Assembly (NCBI GenBank): GCA_950106755.1
Contig: OX467082.1
Span: 5,270,001 to 5,334,000 of the forward strand
Source: Climacium dendroides
Taxonomy: Eukaryota > Streptophyta > Bryopsida > Hypnales > Climaciaceae
Reading direction: 5' to 3'
Length of the DNA: 64,000 nt
The translations under genes and the position numbers were made by a program. Below the pieces are notes generated by a model. That model saw nothing but the letters and a program-made list of their open reading frames with translations, made no database searches and had not been told where the DNA came from. Below are positions 35,894 to 48,043 of this stretch, piece after piece; the stretch's first letter is position 1; every line of letters begins with the position of its first letter.

Positions 35894-36254
35894 CCACCAA
35901 ATTCCAATAGATTCTAATGGATTCTTAGAAGATTTAATAGTTTCTAATTAATTCTCAAAAGATTCCTAAAAGATTTCAAAAAATATCCCCAAAAAGATTA
36001 TAAAAGATTATAAAAATTCCATAAAAATTCCATAAAGATTCTAAAAGATTAAAAAAGATTAAAAAAAAAACACATAATTTTGTTGATTTCATTGTTGTAC
36101 TATTCATTAACAAAAACAATGTTACATTTATGTTAATTTGTACAAAATAAACAAAAAGTTGTTGTAGCTGTCAATGCCAATACCTAAATCAACAGAATTC
36201 AACGAAAACTTGTTGATTTTTTGTTGATCTAGACGTCATTTTCTAGTAGTGTTT

Positions 36255-36535
36255 CCCAAGGCTTCTATTCATTCAATCCCTTCCTACCGACTGAATTCTT
36301 GAATCCTGTGAATAGCTGCAGACACCTAGAAAGTCCATCTTGATTCACCAAAAGGTGGTCTAATTTCCTTGTTCCATTTGTCAATTGACCTTTGTTTCAT
36401 TGTTTCTTCTTTTAGAAATGATAGGTTAAATAGAAATTGGTTGGTGGATTCTATTTCATTCTTCTTCTTTCTAATGGTGGCTAAGATGGGGAGAGTAGCG
36501 TAGGAAAACTTGGGAACAAAATCCAAGGAATCCTC
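36255..36535 (-). pseudogene. LINE endonuclease tail and linker fragment
   Basis: The minus strand reads DFVPKFSYATLPILATIRK, matching the '...SDH.PI.....' end of L1 endonucleases, then NQFLFNLSFLKEE and DKWNKE. It sits between the endonuclease block (beyond the 36.5-38.8 kb insertion) and the RT block (beyond the CACTA insertion). Short and decayed. Confidence 0.5.
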
Positions 36536-38838
36536 TAGTGGTGGTTCTTTTAATTGGGGAAGGTCAATTCACCTATCGTTTTGTATTTAAGGTCACTTTT
36601 ACGTAGGTAAATCACTCGCATTTTATAATTAAAGATTAAAATTCCATTTATTAGTTTGATCATGTGAATTGGATATATTTTCTGTCCTAACCTCCGTCCA
36701 TTACCCATGGATGCAAATATTAGACATGTTGTCTTCGTCTTATACTAGAATTTTAATGTCAAATTGTCCAAGGTTTGTCAAATAGTCATGGCTCTTGTTC
36801 TATCGACTTAATCATGCCTACAATATAATATATATATCACATTGGACCAAGTCCCACAATATATCACATACACACAATTACAATTTCCTTAATTACTTTC
36901 CCTTATAATTCATTGTTAATTGGTCCAGTAACTATTTTATTAGCCTAATTGCTATTAATGCAGAGATGCAAATTTCACAATCAATCGGGTCAATTTGTCT
37001 TAGTATGCAGAGCATGCAAAAGTGAAGGTTCATTCTTTTAATTTTTAATTCCAGTCAAATAGTCACATTAGCTTTCTTTCTCCATGCTCCATAGCAAACA
37101 ACATGTCAATTGGACCAAGTCCCACAATTACATTTACAATTTAACAATTATACTACTTGGTCAATTGGTCTTGCTATACTAACACATAACTAATTTTATC
37201 TATCTCCGATACACAGTCAATTTGTCCAAATTCCCACACAGGATTAAAACATGAGTTACACAAAGATTTATCTATAACAAGTTGTCAATTGGACCATTTT
37301 TCAACATGACATCACAACAAGATTTGCACAAAGATTCTGTCCTACAACAAAAGATTTTGCTCCTTAGTTCCTGCATTTGTACTTGCAATCAAATGTCAGT
37401 ATGACTAATTGACTCACAACCACTAAGAATTAATCATCTTTTTATTTTGTACTTCTACAAACCATTTTCTATCTTAACTTTAATTAACTGATCTAATTGA
37501 CTCTTTCAATTACTTGCATAACTTTATTTTGCATTCAAGAATCTATCCTTAAACATAGACAATTTAACTACAACAACAACCATCACCATATTCAGTCAAT
37601 TAGACAAACATTTCTATAAATTGTCTCTGTTTAGACTATTAGACCAGATATTTAGTGATTCAACTTACGTCAAATTGACACTCAAAATATTCTTTATTGG
37701 AAATTTAAGCATAAAATATAACCAAGAACTAATTTCATGTCTATTAGACCTTAAACTGAATTTTGGAAAACATCACCAATTACTGGTATGTTAATTGGTT
37801 TAAAACTCACAGTCTATTGGACTTCAAATATCTCAGATTATGACAAAGGTATCACAACTTGGCTAATTGACCATTAACTCAAGTATAAATTTCGCCAATC
37901 AGTGGCACTTATAAAAGATCATTATCCTCACAAGTAGAACTTAACCATAGACACAGATTAAGAAAATAATTTTAATGTCAATTAAACAATCAGCAAAGCC
38001 AAGGAAATACTTATCTAAAAATATTCATTTGTTCAGCATGCCTATTGGTCTTTTCCCTTGTACGCCCACAGTCCATTTGACCTTGATCAACCTTTCCGAT
38101 TATTGACAATTTGACCACAGACGCTCTCACAAAGATTAAAGATAAAATCACCAATCACTGGCTTAAATTAGAGTTATCATAATCATCAAATCTCTCTCAA
38201 CAATGCTCTCATAGCAAGACTATTAGACTATCAACCGAATAAAGAACAATGCCAATCCCTAGCTAATTGTCCCGCACACTAAGATCACCAATCCTTGGTA
38301 GATTTAATCACTCTATAAACTCACTCAAGAAACTTAGCTGCAAAAAATATTACAAGGATAATTTGACAAACGAGACACTCTCAACAAATTGACCCACAAA
38401 AAAATTAATTAGAAGAATGCCAATCACTGGCAAACTTAACAAGAAATAAAACCAATCACTGGTTGCTCACTCGAAATGGAAAATACACCAATCATTAGCT
38501 ATACAATCATAAGACGAATAGACTAATTTGTATTGAAGTGAAGAAATACACAAGTACAATAGACAAGGCAGAAATCACTGCAAACACTTGAGAGAGAGAG
38601 AAAGTTGAAAGTCTAATCATCCTTATACTTCTTGGCCATAACCAACTACAATTTAACCCTTAGTCTATTTGTCCTTAACCGCTGCAACTCTTGCAACTGG
38701 CTGTTCACTAGTCATTTTGTTAACCATACATCTAATTAACCCAGTTCACACTTTACTCCTAGTTGTAATTGACTTCTACTGGTCCATTTGACTTCTATCT
38801 CCAAAAAAATTCAAAATTCTAGAAAAATCTATCTATAG
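36536..38838. repeat. motif-rich block inserted in the LINE
   Basis: About 2.3 kb without open frames, separating two parts of the LINE endonuclease. It is filled with variants of 'tcaattggaccaagtccca' (36.8-37.3 kb) and, further right, of CCAATCACTGG (at least seven between about 37780 and 38490). No terminal inverted repeat or target duplication was found, so the element class is unknown. Confidence 0.5.
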
Positions 38839-39610
38839 GAGGTGATCTGCGAGGGTATTGTATCCCTCAAGGATTTGGACCCTCCTTCCCTTACTCCTTC
38901 CCCAATCGCTCATCCATTCCCAAGCATGGAACCTATCTAATTTGGCCATCAAAAATTCATTTTTTCTTTTGTTAAACTACACGTATATTAGAGAATTTTA
39001 AGAATTAGAGTTGTTGCTATGGTGGATATCTATGAGACCTAATTTGAAGTTTAGATTTTCCCATGCTTCTAGTTCCTTGCCTTTAGTTAATTTTTTGTTG
39101 TCATTCTTCTCCCTCTTACTTTCGACCATATTGAAGTCTTCTAGAATTATACAAAAAGATGCAATAGGGAGGTTTGAATTGATTAAGTTCCAAAAGGAAG
39201 TATGTTCTCTTTCTCTATTAGAGGCAAAAACATTCAGAAAACGTATTTTCAATTCATCAATTTTGCAAATTATGAATTAGGCCCGACTTTCACAAATGAT
39301 TCCATATTTGATAACTTTGTGAGCTAGGCTAGCCAATGTAATGATGCATATTCCTCCTCTAACCTATTAGTCTTCAGATTGAAAACTACTCCATTCTAAA
39401 ATGATTTTTCTCTCTTAATACCTAACGCTTATATCTTGTCATAGAAGTCTTGTTTTATTTTTTGTTCTTGTATAAAAATAAGATTGGATTTAGGAAAAAT
39501 ATTGCTTAACTATGCGCAAAATCTCCTTTTCTTGGATGGTTCTTGTGTGTTACTTGAGAAACCTCGCACATTCTATGTCAAAATGTTAATACCTATATTA
39601 TTCATTAAAA
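38839..39610 (-). pseudogene. LINE endonuclease relic
   Basis: The minus strand reads INILT-stop-NVRGFSSNTQ, where the stop (TAG) replaces the Trp of the usual 'WNVRG', then NLIFIQEQKI, RFLNVFASNREREHTSFW, FCIILEDFNMVESK and LEAWENLNFKLGLID, ending FLMAKLDRFHAWEW. These are the landmarks of an APE-type LINE endonuclease (QE and the 'GDFN' motif, here EDFN). Several stops show it is dead. Confidence 0.8.
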
Positions 39611-40254
39611 TAGATTAGCAAAGGTTTAATTTGGTCCTACATGGGGTTAGGTGACTGATTGTTCTTGATTGGATTTGGGGCGTAGAATTTGAGCCCTTTC
39701 CTCTACTTGAATGCTAGGGTCACAAAGCTCTAGGTTATCAAAAGTACAATTGTATGTACTTTGCCTTGTTTCATCTATTTCCTAATATCAAGGTTGTTGA
39801 TCCTAAGGTTGGAAGATTTCTTCCTAAGGTTTCTTGGCTACATTCACGAGGAGATATCCTAGAAGAGCAAGTTCTTAAGTATGGTCAAGTCAAACCATAT
39901 GGCTTGTGGGATTTTTATCCTTGGCCATTTGAGATTGCCTTCATTTTTGTGGATGAGGGTGCACTTCGAGATCTATCTAAGCACGGCTCTTATAACCATG
40001 CAAATCTAGATTTTGTATTTTGGACTTGGTATGTTGTCTTCTTATTTGTTGTTGTAATTAATTGACACCCTGCTAGGGATAGTCTCAATATGCCGTTGCT
40101 AGTTGTTGATGGCCAAATTGGGGCTAGAAGAGGGAATTGAGCATGCATTGCTGCCACCTTTATTGGGTCGAGGTTTGTAATTTCTTGTAAATCATTTCCC
40201 TCTTCTATTGAGCGCTTCTTTATCAAGCAACTAAAGAGCCTTCTTGGTTGCCTA

Positions 40255-40540
40255 TGTCTTCTTCTCTGAAATTTGTCCATAACTTTTGATTGGAGACTTG
40301 GAATGTCAAACGGATTTTTGGAGATGAAATACGGCTTAATTCATCACATTTTCTTAGTTCACGGTTTTTCAAAAGAAGTTATTCTACTATGTCTAAATGA
40401 GGTCTGAAATTATAGTTTTCAAGTGATCAATGAATGGTCAATCAAGCCTCTCATCCTTAAGTTATCCCATATCCTTTGAGTGGTCATGACAAACAATTAA
40501 TTTCAGTATAAAAAGAACCTCTCCACTCTCCATTTTCACC
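40255..40540. repeat. dispersed foldback-type repeat, copy 3
   Basis: Partial copy of the family at 780-1145 and 44.92-45.61 kb. It starts 'atttgtccataacttttgattgg' like the right arm at 45240, then continues into a reversed left-arm part ('aagttatcccatatcctttga'). Non-coding. Confidence 0.55.
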
Positions 40541-40559
40541 AAATGCCATTGGAGTGAAT

Positions 40560-40705
40560 CTATCATTGTGCCATCAAGTTTTTTGTTTGTCTAGTCATGG
40601 ATTTAATTCAAACATTTGGTGCAATTATACATTTCTATCACTACATCAAGTTTCTTGTTGGTTTAGTCATGAATTTAGTTCAAACATTTGGTGCAATTAT
40701 GTAGA
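40560..40705. repeat. 75 bp tandem duplication
   Basis: Two units starting 'ctatca' at 40560 and 40635 share 'catcaagtttcttgtt', 'tagtcatggattta' and 'ttcaaacatttggtgcaatt'. The short open frame over it repeats accordingly and is not taken as a gene. Confidence 0.7.
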
Positions 40706-41089
40706 TGTAAATTGTAATTTATTAGATTATACTAATTAGTTGTTAACAAAAAAAATTAAAAAAATTAAACTAAGAAAAAGATTACTACTAATTAGAAGGG
40801 TGATAAACAATTTAACATTGACAATACTTTTTCAAACATTGATAACATTTAATAAAGGTTATCCTAGTACAAATAGCAATGACGTTATTGTCATGAATTT
40901 TTTGTGTACTTCAATGTAGATAAAATGCATGACAAAGATAATAGTTTTTTGTGCATATTTTGTGTCATTAGTACACTTGTGATTAACGTATAGAGGTCAC
41001 ATAGTTAATACAAATGACAAAATAGTGTCACTTCTTTGTAGTAATCGTGTGTATTGTAACGATGCGATAACTTACAAATTAACGTACGC

Positions 41090-41760
41090 ACCCATGAAAC
41101 AATAGTAATTGCATGATAATTGCTAACAATTTGTTGGGCTGGAACTTTGAGATGCAACGCTCGCTTCAACATGCCCTAATTTAAAGTAGCTATTGCATTG
41201 GGAAGATATTCCCTCATACTCTAGAAAGATTTCTACCTCACCTATTGTACGGGGAATGGAAAAAATGACAAAAGTAGGCGAGTTTCTCATATTTTTTATC
41301 AGAAAGCATATCCTAGGCATCCAAGATTTCCTGAGGTAATCCTCTACCTTACTATTCTAGACAACCTCACCATTCTAGACAACCTCACCAATGGTTGCAC
41401 TAATCTCATGTAAAGCTTCATAGTAGACATCATCTAGTAGTGGAAATCTAATCCCAAAAGGGATTTTTATACCCTTTAGAGTTTAAGGATTGAAATGGGA
41501 TTGCCAGAGGTGTAGGTATAGTTGGTGTAATTTGAATGTGAATGGGCTTTGTTGTAATGCAACTTAAGCTCCTTTCTTTTTAGCAGACATTAAAACAAAG
41601 TAACCCTTTTGTAGCATTTGAATCTTGCTAATGGCTATATCTAGCTCCACTAGGTTCACATTGACCTACTTTTGAAGTTTTTGTTTAGAAGGGTGTTTAG
41701 TTGGGGCAACCCGTATGAGTGCTACTCAAAAGAGATAAGGCTTCTTGATCTAGTAATGTG
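41090..41760 (-). pseudogene. LINE ORF1 relic (DUF4283-type with zinc knuckle)
   Basis: The minus strand reads VNLVELDIAISKIQMLQKGY, GIKIPFGIRFPLLDD, YYEALHEISATIGEVV and then FLEYEGISSQCNSYFKLGHVEA. The layout matches plant LINE ORF1 proteins: a DUF4283 RNA-binding region then a CCHC knuckle. The second Cys of the knuckle is Tyr (CNSY). Stop codons interrupt it. It lies upstream, in transcription order, of the endonuclease block. Confidence 0.65.
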
Positions 41761-42673
41761 ATGGTATTTGGAGAGAGATTAGGCCGTAACTAATGCCCAA
41801 ATGGAAAACACATAGCACGAATTACCTCTAGGGTTTTGCCCCATGCTAGTGTCCTTGTAGTTGTAGTAGTTTCTTCTATTTTGGAGAAACCTCTAGGCTA
41901 AGCTACGGTTATAAGCTAATGGGAGGCTTTGTACTACATTGACATCATATTCTTATTGTTTATTGGATTAAAAGTACATATTGTATCTTCCTTGCAAAAG
42001 CTAACTAACACAACACAATGATTCCGTTTTCAAACAAAAGACAAGTTTGAGTAACTTTCTTGGTAATTGGTTAAATGGTTGCTTTTAGAACATAAGCTAG
42101 TGTGTTGTAAAACGGACCCTCTCCTTCAGATGGACCCTAGCTTTAGTTGGAGAATGAAGATAAGGTGATCTTTGAATGAACCACTTTAACAATTGAATGC
42201 ATTTAAGAAAAAATATTTTTCTATTACAAGAGCCAATCATAGTCTTAAATTTCTACACATCTCTTTACAAGTTACAAGTGGACAGATTTGGGGAGACCTA
42301 CAGTCACAAATAGGTGCCTATGTATGTCTTTAATCTTTGAAAATTTATAAATAATACAAAAATGCTTGGAAAAATACAAATTCACTTGTGTTAGGTTCCA
42401 TGTCTATTTTTCTTTCTTTGAAAAATGATATAAATATACTTTTGTCCATAGAAACCTATAAAAAAAAAAGGTGGATGAGCCCTTACATGGTTGCTTTTAG
42501 AGCATACGACTTTACTACCTTAGTGTCTGCGGCATGCTTTTGACAAAATGAGTTCTGGTGCCTTTCCAAGAATCTGCGTGGATACCAGTACTCCATAGTA
42601 ACGTGTTCAGGCCGACTGCTTAGCAGTATTCTTTCATTTCTGTACCATACTTTCCAAGCTTCCACTTGATTAA

Positions 42674-42894
42674 CCCTGGAAGGACGCGGGGGTCCCTGTG
42701 GAATTCATCATTTCTAAAACCATGGGAATCATTGGTAGTAAAATATTCAAAAGAACTCATTTAAAGTCAAAGAACTGGAGAAGATCTCAACTTTTCACAC
42801 CTAATTCCGAGGATGAATGATTGCATTTCTGTCCTACATGAGAGAATTCCTTGTCATTCATCAGACCATTCTAGTCCGTAGCATCCTTACAGGG
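42674..42894. mobile_element. TTAA-flanked short non-autonomous element, copy B
   Basis: A 221 bp element lies between TTAA at 42670-42673 and TTAA at 42895-42898. Ends are CCCTGGAAGGACGC and GCATCCTTACAGGG, imperfect inverted repeats. Length and internal landmarks ('gaggatgaatga', 'ccttgtcattcatcaga') match the copy at 14262-14483. Confidence 0.65.
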
Positions 42895-42898
42895 TTAA

Positions 42899-44919
42899 GG
42901 GAATCTTTCTTTTTCAGCATCCTCCAATGAGCCTTGAAGATAACTTACACGTTTCTAAGACTCAAGAGGTGAATATTATCACCATTACTATTGATAGAAC
43001 TACCTATTACCACCATTTACCCAATTCCCCCACCTACAGGTTCCTCCCATTTCCGTCACTGGCCCATCTTATTACCACAATCTTACTCACCCATGATCAT
43101 GATGGCAATGCACTGGGGAGCGGACACATCAGCCCACGCTTTAACAATGGTCTGGTCATGCTTTACCAAGGATCTACTCACAATTTTACATTTCAGCTTT
43201 GGAAAATCACAAAAAATTCAATTCTTGTCAGAATGTCTTCATTTTTTTTGCAATTCACTTCTCTCAAACAATTCAATCTCTGAAAAATATGAGAGCTCAT
43301 AAATAGCTTCTCCAAAGTACCTAGATAGCAAATATGTATGGTAATGGGTAGTTCTACCTTATGTCAGGTCGTGACAGAGTACAGACAGGAAGTGTGGGAT
43401 TTTTGTGGTGATGCAACTACAACACTCAATAAGGTGAACGCACCTATAACCGATCAAATAAGCAATTTTGGACATGGTCTGGAGTGTTGCAAGGCAAAGC
43501 AAATATTTTCAGAGGTGCATTGATAGAAATGACAGGGATTGAAAAAAAAATTGGTAATTTTATCGCTTGGACTGAAATTACTATAAATTTTGGGAGGCAA
43601 AAAGTGCTTCAGACCCATAGACAACTACTAAACGCTTCTAATTCCAATCTTAGCCAAACTACTTTCCTACTCACTACTTCTTGCTTTCATGCTAACCACT
43701 TTGGGACATGTCTCATGACCTTATTAATTGGGACGCATTCCAAGGCTTGGTTGGAAATTGAATCCAACCTTGGTGGGAAATAAAGCACCCTACAGGTTGC
43801 ATATGGATACCTAGTCGGAAATGGATACCTCTACCTTTAGTTAGGGGTTTTAAAGGGGACTCATACTAATTAATTGACATTGCACACTACATAAATATCT
43901 CCCTTTTTTTACATCAATAGTTATAGAAGAGTTTGGGGTTGTACATCATGTTTCGAACATCTATAGTTTTTCACACTAAGTCCTTTTAATTTTTTGGTCC
44001 CCTTAATACCTCTATTTAGTGAACTCGTAACTTACTCCAACATCAGGGTGCCACGGCGTGTAGATAAGATTAAGAATGGGCAAGTTTATAATTATGGGAA
44101 ATGAATATTGTATGTTACAAATGAGCAACATGTTGTATCCAATGTATCCAAGGCAGGATGCTAAATCAGTCTTAAGAAGTAAGACCAATGAGGTGAAAAT
44201 GCAAGAATTTTACCTTAGGGGAAGATGTAGGAATTTTTTATTTGCCATACATGATAATATTTACAAATTTTGAATTCATATTTGCAATCAAAAAACCCAA
44301 ATTAGCTAAAAGAGGGCAAGGACATACCCTCAACAACACAAATAGAGGGCCTCTTTTTTACTTTTACCTTGGATAATATAATTCATCCTATTGGTTTCAC
44401 TTTGTGGGATAGGTATAGCGATTTGCATATCCAAGCTTGGGTTCTAACTCATTGTAACTTATCTTTAGAAAAAACGAGGCCATGTATGCTTACTAAAGTC
44501 TCAAACTTGTTTGAACACGATGATTATCTCTCCCATTAGAGCATCCATACAACAGACTTAGTAAGGTAAACTACCCCATTCTAGACCAAATAGAAGCAAG
44601 CCTATTACCGTAGTACCTCTTCAATTTCGGCAGAAATTAATTGTTTTTTTAAGGATATCGTAATTTCAGAATATTATTATGATAATTGTCAAAAATTCTG
44701 AAAATTGATAGTGCCCATCGTTGAAATCAACGGCCAGTTTTCAGGGATTAGGGGATCCTACCAAATTCAATAAGAATTAAATGACCAAATTGATGTTAAA
44801 AAATATCTAATATTAGTAAGAAAGCTCAATGTGAAGTTCATATAGACTATTTACCATCAAAAGATTTTTTTTTAATGGAAGCATGTAGGAATTTTTCCAA
44901 TGACATTTGATGAGAATGG
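42899..44919. other. no convincing gene
   Basis: Open frames of 60-120 codons occur, for example around 42927-43283, but they overlap in two frames, lack splice support and show no recognisable domain. The base composition is nearer to genic DNA at 42.5-43.7 kb than in the flanks, so a decayed exon is possible. Confidence 0.4.
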
Positions 44920-45610
44920 GGGTTGGAGAGGTTGTTTTTATAATGAAATTCATTGTCCGTCAAGAACCCTCAAAGGATATGGGATAATGATGAAGATGAG
45001 AGCTGGACCACTCATTGTCAAAAAGTAGTAATTGTATTCAAAGTAGAATTTCAGACCTCATTTGGGTATAGTAAAATAACATTTTTCAAAAAACTTTGAA
45101 CTAATAAAAGTTGAGAAATAAAGCTAAATTTCATCTTCAAAAATCCTTTTGTGATTATGAGCCTTAAAAAAAATGTATGAACAAAATTTACAAGGGATGT
45201 TTGAAAATGTTAAAGAAAATGTTTCTTCCAACTCATTCTTTGAAATTTGTCCATAACTTTCAATTGGAGGTTCTAAATCTCAAAAGGATTTTTGGAGATG
45301 AAAGCTAGATTGATTTTTCACATTAACTTAGTTCAATTTTTTTTGAAAAAAGTTATTCTACACTACCTAAATGAAATTTGAAATTTCACTTTGCACACAA
45401 TTCTTACTTTTGACTTAACTATGAGTGATTGTGCTCCTATTAATCCTAAGTAACCATTTATATATCCCACTTGGGTTGTTTATCCTCCTACCTTCCAATT
45501 TGTATAAATATCTTGTTTTTCTACACTTCACACCTAGCAAAGCATGTTGCTTTTGGTGTTGAGTTCTTACATACATCTCAATGCCCTTGTAGTATAAGGT
45601 GTGGAGAAAA
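44920..45610. repeat. dispersed foldback element, most complete copy
   Basis: The left arm (about 45040-45175) and right arm (about 45240-45415) are inverted copies: 'ctaaatttcatcttcaaaaatcc' type sequence on the left answers 'ggatttttggagatgaaag' on the right. Outer parts match 780-1145. Right-end landmarks 'atatatcccacttgggttg' recur at about 46990 and, reversed, at 46360. Confidence 0.6.
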
Positions 45611-46267
45611 ACAAACATTTTGGTAACATTTCTTGGAAAAATGGTAGAGCTGTTGAATGTAGCAGAATTTAACTATATTGTGAGATGAAATTTTTAGTAA
45701 ATATATTTTTGCTGCCAAAATGAAAATTTGAAATTTTATTAATTATTCAACAACTATTGCCTAAATTAAAGAGGTACTAGGGTATGGGCTAATTATGTTA
45801 ATAGTGTACATTCAAGTTTTAAGATATACATTGTTGATATAATTCAACCCACAATGGGCTTATAGTGAATTTCATTAAAATGGCGGTGATTTTTTTGTCA
45901 TTTTCTATACACCGTGTGCCCTTCTAATGGAATGTCATGTCATCTTTGACATATTCACTACCATTTTAATGGAATGTAGTGCCATTCTATAGGAATACTG
46001 CCATTTTAACAAAATTGCCCATGCTTGCTCTCATTTGGTCTTGAATGGGATAGTTCACTTTAGATAAGGATGGCTAAGGGGGGTTTGCCATGCAGTTTTG
46101 AAAATCATGGCCAACCCAATCCTCCTGTGCCTCACAGTTGACGCACCAAGACAAGACACCAAGTACAGTATGCAATTTGAAGAAGTTTCCTTGTTTGAAA
46201 ATTGAAACATAAAAAATTTAACTTCAAATTCATGGATAACTACCTTACATAGCTTCAAACAGATTTT

Positions 46268-46318
46268 CAATTTGTTTTTTGAGTTTGTAATTCAATTACA
46301 AACTCAAAAAACAAATTG
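46268..46318. repeat. perfect 25 bp-arm hairpin
   Basis: Two perfectly complementary 25-base arms, 46268-46292 and 46294-46318, are separated by one base. The left arm begins CAATTTGTTTTTTGAG. It is probably the tip of a foldback element; a small-RNA precursor is possible but unsupported. Confidence 0.9.
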
Positions 46319-47199
46319 GAAATCTCATTATATATACATGGGGTGGTAGGAGGTAGAACAACCCACGTGGGATATGTTAACCCTTAAAAGACAATGCAAG
46401 TTCTCGAACATTTTGAAAGTCAAATTTTAAATTTTTACATGATTATTGATTTTAAATATTTTTAAGTTGAACCAAGAAAATATAGCTCCAATAATGTATT
46501 TTTTCACTCCATCTAAATTTTTTCAAAATTGTTAAAATTTTAATTCTTGTAGCATTTTGAAGATAGCATTTTGAAAGTTCAAAATATAGTCACTACTTTT
46601 GAACTTTTTTTTTAGTCAAATTTCTCTTGGTATAATCTCAAAGAGTACATCAATTACACTATGATGTTTGTAACTATTATTTCCATTTAAAAAAAAATTA
46701 TTCTATTTAAATCATTTTTGTAATTATTATGATTTTTATATGGAAATTTATTTTTAAAATCATATAAAATTCAATTTGGTGTTTTTAATTACGAAAAAAA
46801 ATGAGATTAGGTTTTAGACATATGTTACTACATGTGAAAATATTAAAAAAAAAAAAATTGAAATCTCTATTTTAATGTAGAAATATAATGAAGTTCAACC
46901 AAGCTCAAACATGAAATGTCCTTTAAATAAGGATTAATTTGACTTCACTATGAGCATTCAAGCTCCTACTAATTCTAATTAACATATCCCACATGGATTG
47001 TTCTACTAACTTTCCCCATGTGTATAGAGTGAGCTCCTCTTCTAATAAAAAAATTCCAATCAAGTTGATATTCCATTCCATATTTGTTTTTGGACTCAAA
47101 TAAAGGAAACTTTGTAGTAGATGAAAATGCTTTTGTGCATTTCAGTAGTTCCAAAAAATAAAATTTTAAATGTGTGTGAGCGATAGTTGAGGGTTGGTA

Positions 47200-47365
47200 G
47201 TTTGAAGCAGAAACTGTAAATGCCTAAAAACATCTCATTTGCCTGATTTGAAATATTTTGCAAAAGTTATAAGCCTTTGAAGTTCGCAGCCAATCAACCC
47301 TAATCAATCCGATTCTGTCCGTGAACAATGAGATTCCGTCTGATATGACAACCGTGGTTTGAAGT
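47200..47365. repeat. half copy of the 57.66 kb foldback
   Basis: It matches the right arm of the element at 57660-57880 in the same orientation: 'cctaaaaacatctcatttgcc', 'agttataagcct-tgaagttcgca' and 'gagattccgtc-gatatgacaacc'. Only one arm is present. Confidence 0.7.
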
Positions 47366-47551
47366 CCGGGTAAAAAGTAGAGTCTCAAGCCATTTATTGA
47401 GCCCTAGCAAGTTGCGCTATTTGACCATTTGGTGAGCCAACTTGCCCGTGGCCTACTATTTTTTAGCCCTCACAGTACCTACCGTGGGACATAGGGAAAA
47501 AAAATTAATAATTTCTCCGCCAAGACTTACGATACTCAAACTTGTCTGAGT

Positions 47552-47588
47552 GGTTGTCTGAGCACCAGCCACAAGTGCTCAGACAACC
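47552..47588. repeat. 14 bp-arm hairpin
   Basis: GGTTGTCTGAGCAC (47552-47565) and GTGCTCAGACAACC (47575-47588) are perfect inverted repeats with a 9-base loop, about 450 bp upstream of the ATG at 48044. Possibly the end of an element or a regulatory hairpin. Confidence 0.7.
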
Positions 47589-48043
47589 GCTCTCGTACTG
47601 AGCACGATATCTCTCCGACAGAACTTATTGAAACTTGTCTGTGCGCTGACTTCATCTATTCTCTTCGTCTCTTTCTCAGCACTAATTAACTTACTGACTG
47701 TAAATTCCTTACTCCTAGTTCTTTTACACAACAAATAATGATCTTCAATTCCACATATGAATTGAGAGGCCGGTGAGCATGTTGACGGCAGGATAGAAAA
47801 TAATATTGGATTACTATTTTGCATCTTACAGCCTCAGGTCTCAGGCATCGGACACTTGGTGTCTGTGGCGTCCTTATAGTGTTAACCCGTGCTAGTATTC
47901 TTAGTATGTTCGCTTCTGGCATTGCTGTCACTCTTTGAAACTTCAATACGTGTGTACGTTTAGAACCGTCTATCAACATCAATTCATTAGAACCTCACTT
48001 GATCACTACAAACGGAGTTGGTTGGAGTCGATCGATCGGTGCT

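Larger units (their letters stand above)
32125..36251. mobile_element. CACTA (En/Spm-type) element, outer
   Basis: Ends are CACTAGTAGAAAATT (32125) and ATTTTCTAGTAGTG (to 36251), inverted repeats of the CACTA superfamily. A 3 bp duplication TTT flanks it (32122-32124, 36252-36254). Near both ends are 'gttgat/caacat' subterminal motifs, as CACTA elements have. There is no transposase reading frame, so it is non-autonomous or gutted. It sits in the linker of the LINE relic, whose protein can be read across the junctions. A near-end sequence 'ttttctagtagta' at about 33941-33953 suggests a further old insertion inside. Confidence 0.7.
30820..41760 (-). mobile_element. L1-type LINE relic split by nested insertions
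   Basis: Four minus-strand blocks lie in the order of a plant L1 element: ORF1 (41.1-41.76 kb), endonuclease (39.61-38.84 kb), endonuclease tail and linker (36.53-36.26 kb) and reverse transcriptase (32.12-30.82 kb). Removing 32125-36251 rejoins the linker to the RT. The block at 36536-38838 separates two parts of the endonuclease. The simplest reading is one insertion later opened by at least two others. Between ORF1 and the endonuclease (39.61-41.1 kb) lie a small foldback copy, a 75 bp tandem duplication and unrecognised sequence. Confidence 0.7.

Noticed and set aside
39754..40065. Plus-strand open frame of 103 codons
   Set aside because: No recognisable domain, lies among LINE fragments, and starts at a doubtful initiator.
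42927..43302. Pair of overlapping plus-strand frames as a gene
   Set aside because: Two frames overlap with similar length, no splice support and no domain; kept as unexplained DNA.
47690..47881. Another TTAA-flanked miniature element
   Set aside because: Right end reads AGTG instead of AGGG, left end is CTTACT, and internal landmarks of the family are absent.
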